The notes beneath the pieces were generated by a model. It saw only the letters and a program-made list of their open reading frames with translations. It did not search any database and had not been told where the DNA came from. Made by a program: the position numbers and the translations under genes. Below are positions 5,398-11,151 of a stretch of 11,151 nt of DNA, piece after piece; the stretch's first letter is position 1, and every line of letters begins with the position of its first letter. Origin of the DNA: Nanobdellota archaeon (lineage in GTDB: Archaea > Nanobdellota > Nanobdellia > SCGC-AAA011-G17 > JAFCDX01); contig JAHIVQ010000049.1 in NCBI GenBank assembly GCA_018816585.1, forward strand, positions 1 to 11,151. The letters are read 5' to 3'.

Positions 5398-5406
5398 TAT
5401 ATAAAG
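5398..5406 (-). promoter_or_regulatory. TATA box of the 60-aa gene
   Basis: CTTTATATA on the minus strand is centred about 29 bases before the ATG at 5373. Confidence 0.45.
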
Positions 5407-5468
5407 GTAAATTTATAGTAGATTTACTAGGTATACTTTTCATTAATAATTCGTTGGTGGAGATATAA

Positions 5469-5543
5469 TCATAAGCAGTTTTTAATCTGTTTTGGATCAT
5501 TAGCATATGTTATCATTTTTCCTTCTAAACCCTGTGCGCACAT
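5469..5543 (-). CDS. Possible 24-aa mini-ORF
   Basis: An ATG at 5543 opens a 24-codon frame ending in TGA at 5471-5469, MCAQGLEGKM then ITYANDPKQIKNCL. A TATA-like element (CTTTAATATATA, 5581-5570) lies about 32 bases upstream. The in-frame codons just before the ATG read IATCK, so a CKMC zinc-knuckle-like pair appears if an upstream non-ATG start were used. The amino-acid texture looks protein-like rather than random A+T-rich translation. It could be a fragment of a decayed zinc-finger gene. Confidence 0.25.
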   Translation of the reverse strand: MCAQGLEGKMITYANDPKQIKNCL

Positions 5544-5604
5544 CTTGCAAGTTGCAATTTACTCTAAAATATATATTAAAGAATATACTTTTTTAATAAC
5601 AATA

Positions 5605-5612
5605 TTTAAATA
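5605..5612 (+). promoter_or_regulatory. TATA box of valS
   Basis: TTTAAATA is centred about 26 bases upstream of the ATG at 5634, predicting a leaderless valS mRNA. No Shine-Dalgarno is visible. Confidence 0.6.
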
Positions 5613-5633
5613 ATTACAATATCCATTTAATTC

Positions 5634-7964
5634 ATGCAATATAATTTTAAGGAATCAGAAAAGAAGTGGCAGGAATTTTGGGAAAAGAATAAAATATTTG
5701 CATTTAATTCAAAATCTAAGAAGCCAGTTTATTCTATAGACAGTCCTCCACCTTATATATCTGGTAAGATGCATATAGGTCATGCTTTTTCTTATTCACA
5801 ACAGGATTTTATAATGAGATTCAGAAGAATGTTTGATGGAAATGTATTCTGTCCATTTGGAACTGATGATAATGGACTGCCTACTGAAAGATTTGTTGAA
5901 AAAATAAATAAAGTAAAAAGTAAATCCATGTCAAGAGCAGATTTTATTGAACTTTGTTTAAAAACTTTAAAAGAACAAACTCCTGATTTTATACAAGACT
6001 GGAAGAATATTGGTTTTAGTGCAGATTATAATATTTATTATTCAACAATTGATAAATCAACTCAGAAAATTTCACAAAAATCTTTTTTAGATTTATATAA
6101 TAAAAAAGAGATTTATAAAAAAGAATTTCCAACATTATGGTGTATAGATTGCCAGACTACTGTGGCCCAAGCAGAATTAGAAGACAAATCTTTAGATAGT
6201 ACATTTTTTACAATTAAATTTAAATCCAATGGAAAAGATTTATTGATTGCTACTACAAGGCCTGAATTAATTCCTGCATGTGTTTCTGTTTTTGTTAATC
6301 CTAATGATAATAGATATAAAAATTTAATTGGTAAAAAAGCAATTATTCCATTATTTAATTATGAAGTTCCGATTATAGCAGATGAATCTGCAGATCCTAA
6401 TAAAGGAACTGGTGTATTAATGATATGTTCTTATGGAGATAAATATGATGCTCAGTCTATAAATAAATATAATTTAGTTCCAAGAGTAATAATAAATCCA
6501 GATGGAACAATTAACTTTGATAAATATAAGGGATTAAAAATAAAAGAAGCAAGAAAAGCTATTATCGAAGATTTAAAAAATGCAAATTTAATTGTAGAAC
6601 AAAAACCAATTAATCATGTAGTTAATATTCATGATAAATGCGGAACAGAAATAGAGATATTACCTACAAATCAATGGTTTATAAAAATTCTGGATAAAAA
6701 AAATAAATTAATAGAACAAGGGAGAAAAATAAAATGGCATCCTGAATTTATGTTTAAGAGATATGAAAATTGGGTTAATGGATTAGAATGGGACTGGAGC
6801 ATTTCTAGAGATAGACATTTTGGTATACCTATACCTGTATGGGAATGTGAAAAGTGCAATGAAATAATTTTGCCGAAAGAAAATGAATTACCTATAGATC
6901 CATTGCAAATAGAAAGGAAATGTCCAAAATGTAAATGCAATGCAAAAGGAGAAGATAAAGTATTAGATACTTGGGCTACATCTAGTATGACACCGCAAAT
7001 TGCATCATCTTTAGTTGATGGAAAAGTTAAACTTCCATTTTCATTAAGACCACAAGCTCATGATATAATAAGAACCTGGGCTTTCTATACTATAATAAGG
7101 GCTTATTTAGCTGAAAAAAAGATACCTTGGAAGGAAATTATAGTTTCAGGTTATGTAACAATGGGTGGAGAAAAAATGTCCAAGAGTAAAGATAATGTTA
7201 TAGATCCTTTGCAGGTTCTTGATAAATATGGTGCTGATGCTTTAAGATTCTGGGCAGCTTCCTCTAAATTAGGAGAAGATCTGGATTACCAGGAAAAAGA
7301 TTTAGTAACAGGACAAAAAACAGTTGTTAAATTATGGAATGCTTCTTTATTTTCACTTGATCATTTAAAAGATTTTGATTTTAAGAGACCAAAATTAGAA
7401 ATAATGGATAAATGGTTGTTAATAAAATTAAATGAACTTGTTAAGGAATGCACTGAAGCATTTGAGAATTATGAATACTCTGTTGTAAAGTCAAAAACAG
7501 AGAATTTCTTTTGGCATACTTTTTGTGATTATTATCTTGAGATTGTAAAAGATAGAATATATAATCCAAATAAAAGAGGAAAAGAACAAAGAAAGAGCGC
7601 ACAATTCACTCTTTATACTTCATTATTAACTATTTTAAAATTATTTGCTCCTATAATGCCTTACATAACTGAAGAAATATATCAAAATTATTTTGTTAAA
7701 AAAGAAAAAGCAAAAAGCATACATATTTCAGAATGGCCAAAATATAATAAAGAATTAGGTGATAAAAAAATTGAGAAATTAGGAGATGATTTTATTAATA
7801 TTCTTAGCAAAGTAAGGCAGTTTAAAACTGAAAATAACAAGTCTTTAAAAGAACCAATTAATATTATATTAGAAGATAATAAACTTAAAGAAACTTTAGA
7901 AGATTTAAAAGCTGTAAGTAATGCAAAAATAGAATTTGGAAAGAAGTTTGAAATAAAATTCTAA
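5634..7964 (+). CDS. valS: Valyl-tRNA synthetase
   Basis: This 776-residue class I synthetase charges tRNA-Val and hydrolyses mischarged Thr-tRNA. PPPYISGKMHIGHA (38-51) carries the HIGH motif. GTDDNGLPTE (76-85) is the ValRS-type sequence after it. The inserted editing domain (about 190-340) contains ATTRPE (206-211). A zinc-ribbon-like pair CEKC (405-408) and CPKCKC (430-435) precedes DTWATSS (445-451), and KMSKS is at 514-518. The C-terminal part (about 590-700) is the helical anticodon-binding domain, with WLLIKLN, FFWHTFCDYYLEIVK and FAPIMPYITEEIY. It is shorter than typical bacterial or euryarchaeal ValRS (about 860-950) and appears to lack a long C-terminal coiled-coil arm, as in other compact archaeal genomes. 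ATG 5634 is favoured by the TATA box and is just ahead of the conserved FKESEKKWQEFWE helix. The gene ends two bases from the convergent vapC-like gene. Confidence 0.96.
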   Translation: MQYNFKESEKKWQEFWEKNKIFAFNSKSKKPVYSIDSPPPYISGKMHIGHAFSYSQQDFIMRFRRMFDGNVFCPFGTDDNGLPTERFVEKINKVKSKSMSRADFIELCLKTLKEQTPDFIQDWKNIGFSADYNIYYSTIDKSTQKISQKSFLDLYNKKEIYKKEFPTLWCIDCQTTVAQAELEDKSLDSTFFTIKFKSNGKDLLIATTRPELIPACVSVFVNPNDNRYKNLIGKKAIIPLFNYEVPIIADESADPNKGTGVLMICSYGDKYDAQSINKYNLVPRVIINPDGTINFDKYKGLKIKEARKAIIEDLKNANLIVEQKPINHVVNIHDKCGTEIEILPTNQWFIKILDKKNKLIEQGRKIKWHPEFMFKRYENWVNGLEWDWSISRDRHFGIPIPVWECEKCNEIILPKENELPIDPLQIERKCPKCKCNAKGEDKVLDTWATSSMTPQIASSLVDGKVKLPFSLRPQAHDIIRTWAFYTIIRAYLAEKKIPWKEIIVSGYVTMGGEKMSKSKDNVIDPLQVLDKYGADALRFWAASSKLGEDLDYQEKDLVTGQKTVVKLWNASLFSLDHLKDFDFKRPKLEIMDKWLLIKLNELVKECTEAFENYEYSVVKSKTENFFWHTFCDYYLEIVKDRIYNPNKRGKEQRKSAQFTLYTSLLTILKLFAPIMPYITEEIYQNYFVKKEKAKSIHISEWPKYNKELGDKKIEKLGDDFINILSKVRQFKTENNKSLKEPINIILEDNKLKETLEDLKAVSNAKIEFGKKFEIKF

Positions 7965-7966
7965 AA

Positions 7967-8341
7967 TTATTTAACAAATTCCACTCCTTCTATTTTTTCA
8001 AACTCTTTATCTCCAGTCAAGAATATCAGATTATTCTCTTTTGCTAAAATATAACCTAAACAGTCAACATAACTTAAATCCTGTTTTTTATTTTCTAATC
8101 TAAATATCATAGCTTTTTCAATAACTTCATCTGGAATCTTTATTGTAAATGATTTAAACATATTATAATATTCTCTAGCTTTATACAATCCGAAGTTTTT
8201 TAAAAGAGCATAAAAAAGCTCAATTAAATTAAAATTTATTGTAACAACATCATATTTTTCGAAGTACTTTTTATAATTTTCATTACCTATGCAGAATTCA
8301 TATAAAGCGTAAGTATCAAAATAATATTTAATTAAGCCCAT
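7967..8341 (-). CDS. vapC: PIN-domain ribonuclease toxin (VapC-like)
   Basis: The 124-residue protein is a single PIN domain of normal VapC length. Its expected acidic metal-binding residues are visible: D9 in YYFDTYALYE, E41 in NLIELFYAL, D93 in DLSYVDCLGYILA, and D111 in FLTGDKEF. VapC toxins are Mg-dependent RNases, often cutting tRNA or rRNA; the target here cannot be told. It is encoded directly after its partner antitoxin, with a ten-base overlap (8332-8341), which implies translational coupling. The first residues, MGLIKYYFD, put the catalytic strand right at the N-terminus, so the start is likely correct. Because nearby tRNA genes are intron-rich, an effect on tRNA is conceivable, but nothing in the sequence indicates it. 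It is convergent with valS and may be chromosomal cargo rather than part of a mobile element. Confidence 0.88.
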   Translation of the reverse strand: MGLIKYYFDTYALYEFCIGNENYKKYFEKYDVVTINFNLIELFYALLKNFGLYKAREYYNMFKSFTIKIPDEVIEKAMIFRLENKKQDLSYVDCLGYILAKENNLIFLTGDKEFEKIEGVEFVK

Positions 8342-8541
8342 CCTTTTCTTCCTTCATCTTTAAGTTCTTGTGCAGTTTGTTTAAATTTGGCCTTACCAAA
8401 AAGTTTCATTATATCAGTTTTCTTTTTTATATCTATAATTATTTCATCGCTGGGCTTTAATTTTTCCCCTACAACAATTTCCTTTGGTATGATTATTCCA
8501 AGAGAATTTCCCCATTCCTTAACTTTTGCTTTAATTTCCAT
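8332..8541 (-). CDS. vapB: AbrB/SpoVT-type antitoxin (VapB-like)
   Basis: The 69-residue protein has an N-terminal swapped-hairpin DNA-binding domain of the AbrB/SpoVT type (KVKEWGNSLGIIIPKEIV, residues 6-23). It is followed by a short linker and a C-terminal tail (LFGKAKFKQTAQELKDEGRK) of the kind that wraps around a PIN toxin and inserts an arginine or lysine into its active site. It precedes and overlaps the toxin gene. As in other VapB systems it probably binds its own promoter, alone or with VapC. A 9-bp inverted repeat between TATA box and start codon is an obvious candidate operator. The TATA box is 28 bases upstream of the ATG, so the transcript is nearly leaderless. Confidence 0.87.
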   Translation of the reverse strand: MEIKAKVKEWGNSLGIIIPKEIVVGEKLKPSDEIIIDIKKKTDIMKLFGKAKFKQTAQELKDEGRKGWA

Positions 8542-8563
8542 AGTTATACATACAGTATAACTA
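8541..8563. promoter_or_regulatory. Inverted repeat, likely operator of vapBC
   Basis: TAGTTATAC (8541-8549) and GTATAACTA (8555-8563) are perfect 9-bp inverted arms around ATACA. The site covers the expected transcription start between TATA box (8565-8574) and ATG, so a bound antitoxin would block initiation. Confidence 0.65.
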
Positions 8564-8564
8564 A

Positions 8565-8574
8565 TATATAAATA
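8565..8574 (-). promoter_or_regulatory. TATA box of vapBC
   Basis: TATTTATATA on the minus strand is centred 28 bases before the ATG at 8541 and abuts the inverted repeat. Confidence 0.65.
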
Positions 8575-8587
8575 TTTCTAAATAATA

Positions 8588-8610
8588 TTGTAACTTATTA
8601 GTAGTTACAA
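8588..8610. repeat. Inverted repeat between vapB and the metalloprotease gene
   Basis: TTGTAACT (8588-8595) and AGTTACAA (8603-8610) are perfect 8-bp arms separated by seven bases. The site is immediately upstream of the BRE/TATA element at 8614-8627, where an archaeal activator or repressor could bind. Its sequence resembles, but is not identical to, the vapBC repeat. Confidence 0.5.
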
Positions 8611-8613
8611 ATA

Positions 8614-8627
8614 GAAAGGTTTAAATA
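8614..8627 (+). promoter_or_regulatory. BRE/TATA promoter core, copy 1
   Basis: GAAAGGTTTAAATA combines a purine-rich BRE with a TATA box, about 42 bases before the ATG at 8666, which predicts a leader of about 16 nt. The identical 14 bases occur at 9599-9612. A second TATA-like tract (8638-8649) closer to the ATG is an alternative. Confidence 0.5.
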
Positions 8628-8665
8628 CTAAGATATTCTATAAAATATATATTAAAATAGACAAA

Positions 8666-9493
8666 ATGAACCTTAAAAATATACTAAATAAGACTAAAAG
8701 GGGAATTGCAACAGCTTTAGCTGGAGCTATGCTATCCTTGCCAGTGATTTCTAATGCAGGGATTAAACTGGATAGAAAACTTGTGGAAAAGACTGAGTTA
8801 GCTAAAAATAATATAAATTTAAAAGATAGAATAAATAATTATAAAAAAGAGTATAAACCAGAAATAGGTGTTCCTGAATTAGCATTAAATACAGCTTTAG
8901 CTTATTTTATGACAACTTACACACATGAATTGGGGCATTGTGCTATTGCTAAAGCTTATGGTTTAGATGGAATTAAAATAGATCCAACTATAAATAATGA
9001 AAAAGCAGCTAGTTTTAGTTATGAAGAAGATGCTAAATTATCTAATGATCAAGAAGCTCTTTTAAATCTTGGTAGTTCAATAGCTACAAGAACAAATTAT
9101 GAAGCTTTAAATTATTTAATAGAACAAGATAAAATTCCAAAAAGATTAGAACCATTTGCATCAACTTATGCTTTATTGTTAAGATTGGATATGCCTTATC
9201 AATTAATGATTGGTGCAAGAAATCATTTTTTAAATGGGAACAATGATTATTTAGATTATGAAAAATTTGTTGATGATGTTTCAGATGCTAATCATATTTC
9301 AAAAGATACTGTTTATGGAATTTTAATTGGAGCAGAATTATTGGATTTATATCTAGATAGAAAAGAAATCAAGAATCATTTTAAGAGAGCGCTTGGAAAA
9401 GAGATTGATTTTGAAAAGGATAAAAAAGATTTAGATCTTGATGTTATTTATGATGAAAATAAAATTGGGTTAAGTTTAGAATATAAATTTTAA
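8666..9493 (+). CDS. Secreted or surface HELGH zinc-metalloprotease-like protein
   Basis: The 275-residue protein starts with a Sec signal (basic N-region to residue 12, hydrophobic stretch 13-28, likely cleavage after SNA at 31). Its clearest motif is YTHELGHCAIAKAYG (85-99): HExxH plus the following Gly and Ala pattern as in site-2-protease-like (M50-type) or other zincin active sites, with H87, E88 and H91 as ligands and catalytic Glu. The motif lies in a hydrophobic helix (72-84). A third ligand is not certain; acidic candidates include D175 in LRLDMPY and E224. It lacks the multiple transmembrane helices of a full M50 protease, so it may be a soluble or peripheral relative acting outside the cell. 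The last residues, IGLSLEYKF, resemble a beta strand. It stands between two toxin-antitoxin modules but has its own promoter and terminator-like hairpin. Substrate unknown. Confidence 0.68.
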   Translation: MNLKNILNKTKRGIATALAGAMLSLPVISNAGIKLDRKLVEKTELAKNNINLKDRINNYKKEYKPEIGVPELALNTALAYFMTTYTHELGHCAIAKAYGLDGIKIDPTINNEKAASFSYEEDAKLSNDQEALLNLGSSIATRTNYEALNYLIEQDKIPKRLEPFASTYALLLRLDMPYQLMIGARNHFLNGNNDYLDYEKFVDDVSDANHISKDTVYGILIGAELLDLYLDRKEIKNHFKRALGKEIDFEKDKKDLDLDVIYDENKIGLSLEYKF

Positions 9494-9496
9494 TTT

Positions 9497-9518
9497 TTTG
9501 ATAATTTATCAAATTTTT
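9497..9518 (+). terminator. Hairpin plus T-run after the metalloprotease gene
   Basis: TTTGATA (9497-9503) pairs with TATCAAA (9507-9513) across a three-base loop, followed by TTTTT, four bases after the stop codon. It resembles the hairpin at 831-853. Confidence 0.5.
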
Positions 9519-9598
9519 CTAAAAAACATAAAAAACCCTTATTTTTTGGTCTATACATATATATACAGAACATACTATAAAGATATCAGTTAAGAATC

Positions 9599-9612
9599 GA
9601 AAGGTTTAAATA
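9599..9612 (+). promoter_or_regulatory. BRE/TATA promoter core, copy 2 (abiE operon)
   Basis: GAAAGGTTTAAATA is identical to 8614-8627. It lies about 52 bases before the ATG at 9660, predicting a transcript start near 9634 and a leader of about 25 nt. A closer TATAAAAA (9633-9640) could serve instead. Confidence 0.5.
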
Positions 9613-9626
9613 GTAAATATCTTTAC

Positions 9627-9649
9627 TTTTAGTATAAAAACTACTAAAA
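9627..9649. promoter_or_regulatory. Inverted repeat, likely AbiEi operator
   Basis: TTTTAGTA (9627-9634) and TACTAAAA (9642-9649) are perfect 8-bp arms with a seven-base spacer. The site overlaps the predicted transcription start and a TATA-like core. AbiEi proteins are known to repress their own operon by binding inverted repeats in the promoter, so this is the natural candidate site. Confidence 0.55.
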
Positions 9650-9659
9650 TTAACTAAAA

Positions 9660-10370
9660 ATGCAATTAAGCAAACTAGAAAATCAGGTGTATGAAGAGCT
9701 TAGAAAAAACAATTTTCTGATATTTAAGATAAGAGATTTATGCTTGTTATTAAATTTTAGCAGAATCAAGGCTTATAATATCATTAAATCCCTGAAAAAG
9801 AAGAAGATTATCAAGAAAAATGGAAAAGGTTTTTTTTCCTTTAATAATGTAAATGATTTTGTAATCGCGCAAAGGCTTAGCTACCCTTCATATATTTCAT
9901 TTTGGTCTGCATTAAACTATTATGGATTTAGCGATCAAACACCAAGAAAAATATTTGTTGCATCTGCCAAATATACTAAAGAGATAAATAATTTTAAATA
10001 TGTATTTCTTTCAAAAAAGAAATTTTTTGGATACAAGCAAATAGGGGAAATAGTGATTGCTGAAAAAGAAAAAGCTATAATAGACTCCCTTCTTTTTCCA
10101 AAATATTCCGGGGGGATAAAGGAAATAAGCAAATCAATTTTAGCAGCATTGAAAGAAATTAATATTAAAAAATTATTGGATTATGGATTAAAAATAAATA
10201 ATAAGGCTGTTTTAAGAAGAATGGGATTTATACTGGAAAATGCAGGAGCAAGTAAAAATTTGCTTAATAAGATAAAGTTGCATATTGGCAGAGGATATGA
10301 ATTACTAGATCCATCATTAAAGAGGGAAGGTTATATAAATAAAAAATGGCTATTATATATTAATTGTTAA
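9660..10370 (+). CDS. abiEi: AbiEi-type antitoxin and transcriptional regulator
   Basis: The 236-residue protein has an N-terminal winged helix-turn-helix (about residues 5-58: LENQVYEELRKNN through KSLKKKKIIKKNGKGFF). A C-terminal domain follows with the hallmarks of the AbiEi/COG5340 family, such as YISFWSALNYYGFSDQTPRKIFVAS (79-102) and IVIAEKEKAIIDSLLFP (131-147). In the type IV AbiE system this protein counteracts the toxin without binding it directly and represses the operon through its wHTH. The toxin gene begins one base after this stop codon, the expected order and tight coupling. An inverted repeat upstream is a likely autoregulatory site. The motifs are intact with no frameshift. 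The system is often associated with phage defence by abortive infection, but is also common as a stability module. Confidence 0.86.
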   Translation: MQLSKLENQVYEELRKNNFLIFKIRDLCLLLNFSRIKAYNIIKSLKKKKIIKKNGKGFFSFNNVNDFVIAQRLSYPSYISFWSALNYYGFSDQTPRKIFVASAKYTKEINNFKYVFLSKKKFFGYKQIGEIVIAEKEKAIIDSLLFPKYSGGIKEISKSILAALKEINIKKLLDYGLKINNKAVLRRMGFILENAGASKNLLNKIKLHIGRGYELLDPSLKREGYINKKWLLYINC

Positions 10371-10371
10371 A

Positions 10372-11118
10372 ATGATATCTGTAGAAGAATTGAATGCAAT
10401 AAAAGAAAAAAGGAATACAACTCTTTATTACGGGGAAAAAGAGTATTTACAGTATGTTTTTCTTAATGCTATCTCTAAATATACAGAAAATTTTGTATTT
10501 AAGGGAGGAACCTGCTTAAGAATAATTTATGGCCTTGAAAGAGCTTCAGAGGATTTAGATTTTAGCACTAATATTAGCACTAATAAACTTAAAAAAATAG
10601 TTGGTAAATGCTTGAAGGATTTTGATTTGTTAAATATTAAGTACAATATTTATGCAGAAAAAGAATTCAAGGGAAATATAAGATTTGAGGTAAGATTTGA
10701 AGGTCCTCTTTTTATTGGAAAAAATTCTTCTACGAATACATTAAAAATAGACTTCAATAATTTGAAAGTTAAAAATAAGATTGTTAAAGTTGTGCAAAAA
10801 CTTTTTTCTGATATACCATTATTCACTATAGTTGTTTTAGATGAGAAAGAAATACTTGCAGAGAAAATAAGAGCCCTGATTAACAGGTCAGAATCCAGAG
10901 ATTTTTATGATATATGGATGATTTTAAACAAAGGGGCAGAGATAGATAAAGAATTGATTATAAATAAATTAAAGGAAGAAAACAGTGATTTAGCTCAATT
11001 AAAAATTCCATCTGAAAAAGAATATGAAAGGGATTTGAAATATCTCATTACCAATATACCTCCTTATGAACAGGTAAAAAAAGAGATTTTGGAATTGATA
11101 AACAAGCTGAAATTATAA
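10372..11118 (+). CDS. abiEii: AbiEii-type nucleotidyltransferase toxin
   Basis: The 248-residue protein is a DNA polymerase beta-like nucleotidyltransferase of the AbiEii/AbiGii family. FVFKGGTCLRIIYGLERASEDLDFS (41-65) holds the GG-T nucleotide-binding turn and the paired acids D61 and D63. LKIDFN (124-129) gives the third acidic residue, D127. ILAEKIRALINRSESRDFYDIW (161-182) contains the conserved EK and RDxxD motif characteristic of this family. Characterised relatives (MenT-type) add pyrimidines to tRNA acceptor ends, while others bind GTP; the activity here is not determinable from sequence. All catalytic motifs look intact. It is translationally coupled to the antitoxin gene (TAA, one base, ATG) and has no promoter or Shine-Dalgarno of its own. 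The C-terminal helical part is somewhat short but complete. Confidence 0.9.
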   Translation: MISVEELNAIKEKRNTTLYYGEKEYLQYVFLNAISKYTENFVFKGGTCLRIIYGLERASEDLDFSTNISTNKLKKIVGKCLKDFDLLNIKYNIYAEKEFKGNIRFEVRFEGPLFIGKNSSTNTLKIDFNNLKVKNKIVKVVQKLFSDIPLFTIVVLDEKEILAEKIRALINRSESRDFYDIWMILNKGAEIDKELIINKLKEENSDLAQLKIPSEKEYERDLKYLITNIPPYEQVKKEILELINKLKL

Positions 11119-11124
11119 ATTTTG

Positions 11125-11151
11125 GAAAGAAAAAGTTTATATATATATATA
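11125..11151 (+). promoter_or_regulatory. Promoter-like TATA tract at window end
   Basis: A purine-rich BRE-like stretch (GAAAGAAAAAG) is followed by TTTATATA (11136-11143) and an AT dinucleotide run. It probably drives a gene beyond the window. Confidence 0.45.

Larger units (their letters stand above)
5374..5633. other. 260-bp gap between the 60-aa gene and valS
   Basis: The gap holds TATA boxes for its flanking genes, the doubtful mini-ORF, and a local GC-rich patch: the perfect palindrome TGTGCGCACA (5533-5542) followed by TTGCAA twice (5545-5550, 5552-5557). I see no tRNA, C/D-box pair or other clear RNA gene. Confidence 0.5.

Noticed and set aside
6671..6940. 89-codon minus-strand frame inside valS
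   Set aside because: Antisense to conserved ValRS sequence including the zinc-ribbon region; no signals of its own.
9935..10132. 65-codon minus-strand frame inside abiEi
   Set aside because: Antisense to the conserved AbiEi domain.
11136..11151. AT dinucleotide repeat at the window end as a microsatellite or origin element
   Set aside because: Too short and truncated; a TATA box after a BRE-like stretch explains it.
1..11151. CRISPR array, insertion sequence or integrase attachment site
   Set aside because: No regularly spaced repeats, transposase, recombinase or long terminal repeats were seen on either strand.

Overview
The window is about 70-75% A+T and carries archaeal signatures throughout: TATA boxes (TTTATATA or TTTAAATA type) 23-32 nt upstream of start codons with little or no room for a leader, a class III (type IV pilin-like) signal peptide, an archaeal-style valyl-tRNA synthetase, and tRNA introns in bulge-helix-bulge (BHB) settings. 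Gene content (DUF5667-type secreted coiled-coil protein, pilin-like protein, compact synthetases, VapBC and AbiE modules) resembles small-genome DPANN archaea such as Woesearchaeota or Pacearchaeota. That placement is an inference; no 16S gene is present.

Layout. 1-853: tail of an unknown upstream gene, then a secreted DUF5667-like coiled-coil protein and a hairpin/T-run terminator. 906-1598: an orphan protein, convergent with cysS. 1595-4444 (minus strand): cysS (cysteinyl-tRNA synthetase), preceded and overlapped by a LAGLIDADG homing-endonuclease-like gene, with a short degenerate look-alike of the cysS 5' end upstream of that. 4442-5187 (minus): a type IV pilin-like protein and tRNA-Phe(GAA). 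5191-5633: a small basic ORF, a doubtful mini-ORF and a GC-rich palindrome. 5634-7964: valS. 7967-8541 (minus): a VapBC-type toxin-antitoxin pair behind a palindromic operator candidate. 8666-9493: a secreted HELGH metalloprotease-like protein. 9660-11118: an AbiEi/AbiEii-type (type IV) toxin-antitoxin operon with its own inverted repeat. The window ends in a promoter-like TATA tract.

The most interesting region is 2880-5152. cysS looks truncated if read from the first standard start (2887), but its missing N-terminus, including the zinc-binding Cys and aligning without gaps to E. coli CysRS, lies just upstream. The two parts are separated by a frame-breaking insert that folds into an essentially perfect BHB: 7-bp helix, 3-nt bulge, 4-bp helix, 3-nt bulge, inner hairpin. 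This is the archaeal splicing signal, here inside a protein-coding gene. The nearby tRNA-Phe gene gives a complete 74-nt cloverleaf only if three introns (15, 29 and 30 nt), all outside the anticodon loop, are removed by the same cut rule. The homing-endonuclease-like gene next to the interrupted cysS, and the intron-free degenerate cysS look-alike beyond it, suggest a mobile element that entered the 5' end of cysS and supplied a new one. That history is a hypothesis.
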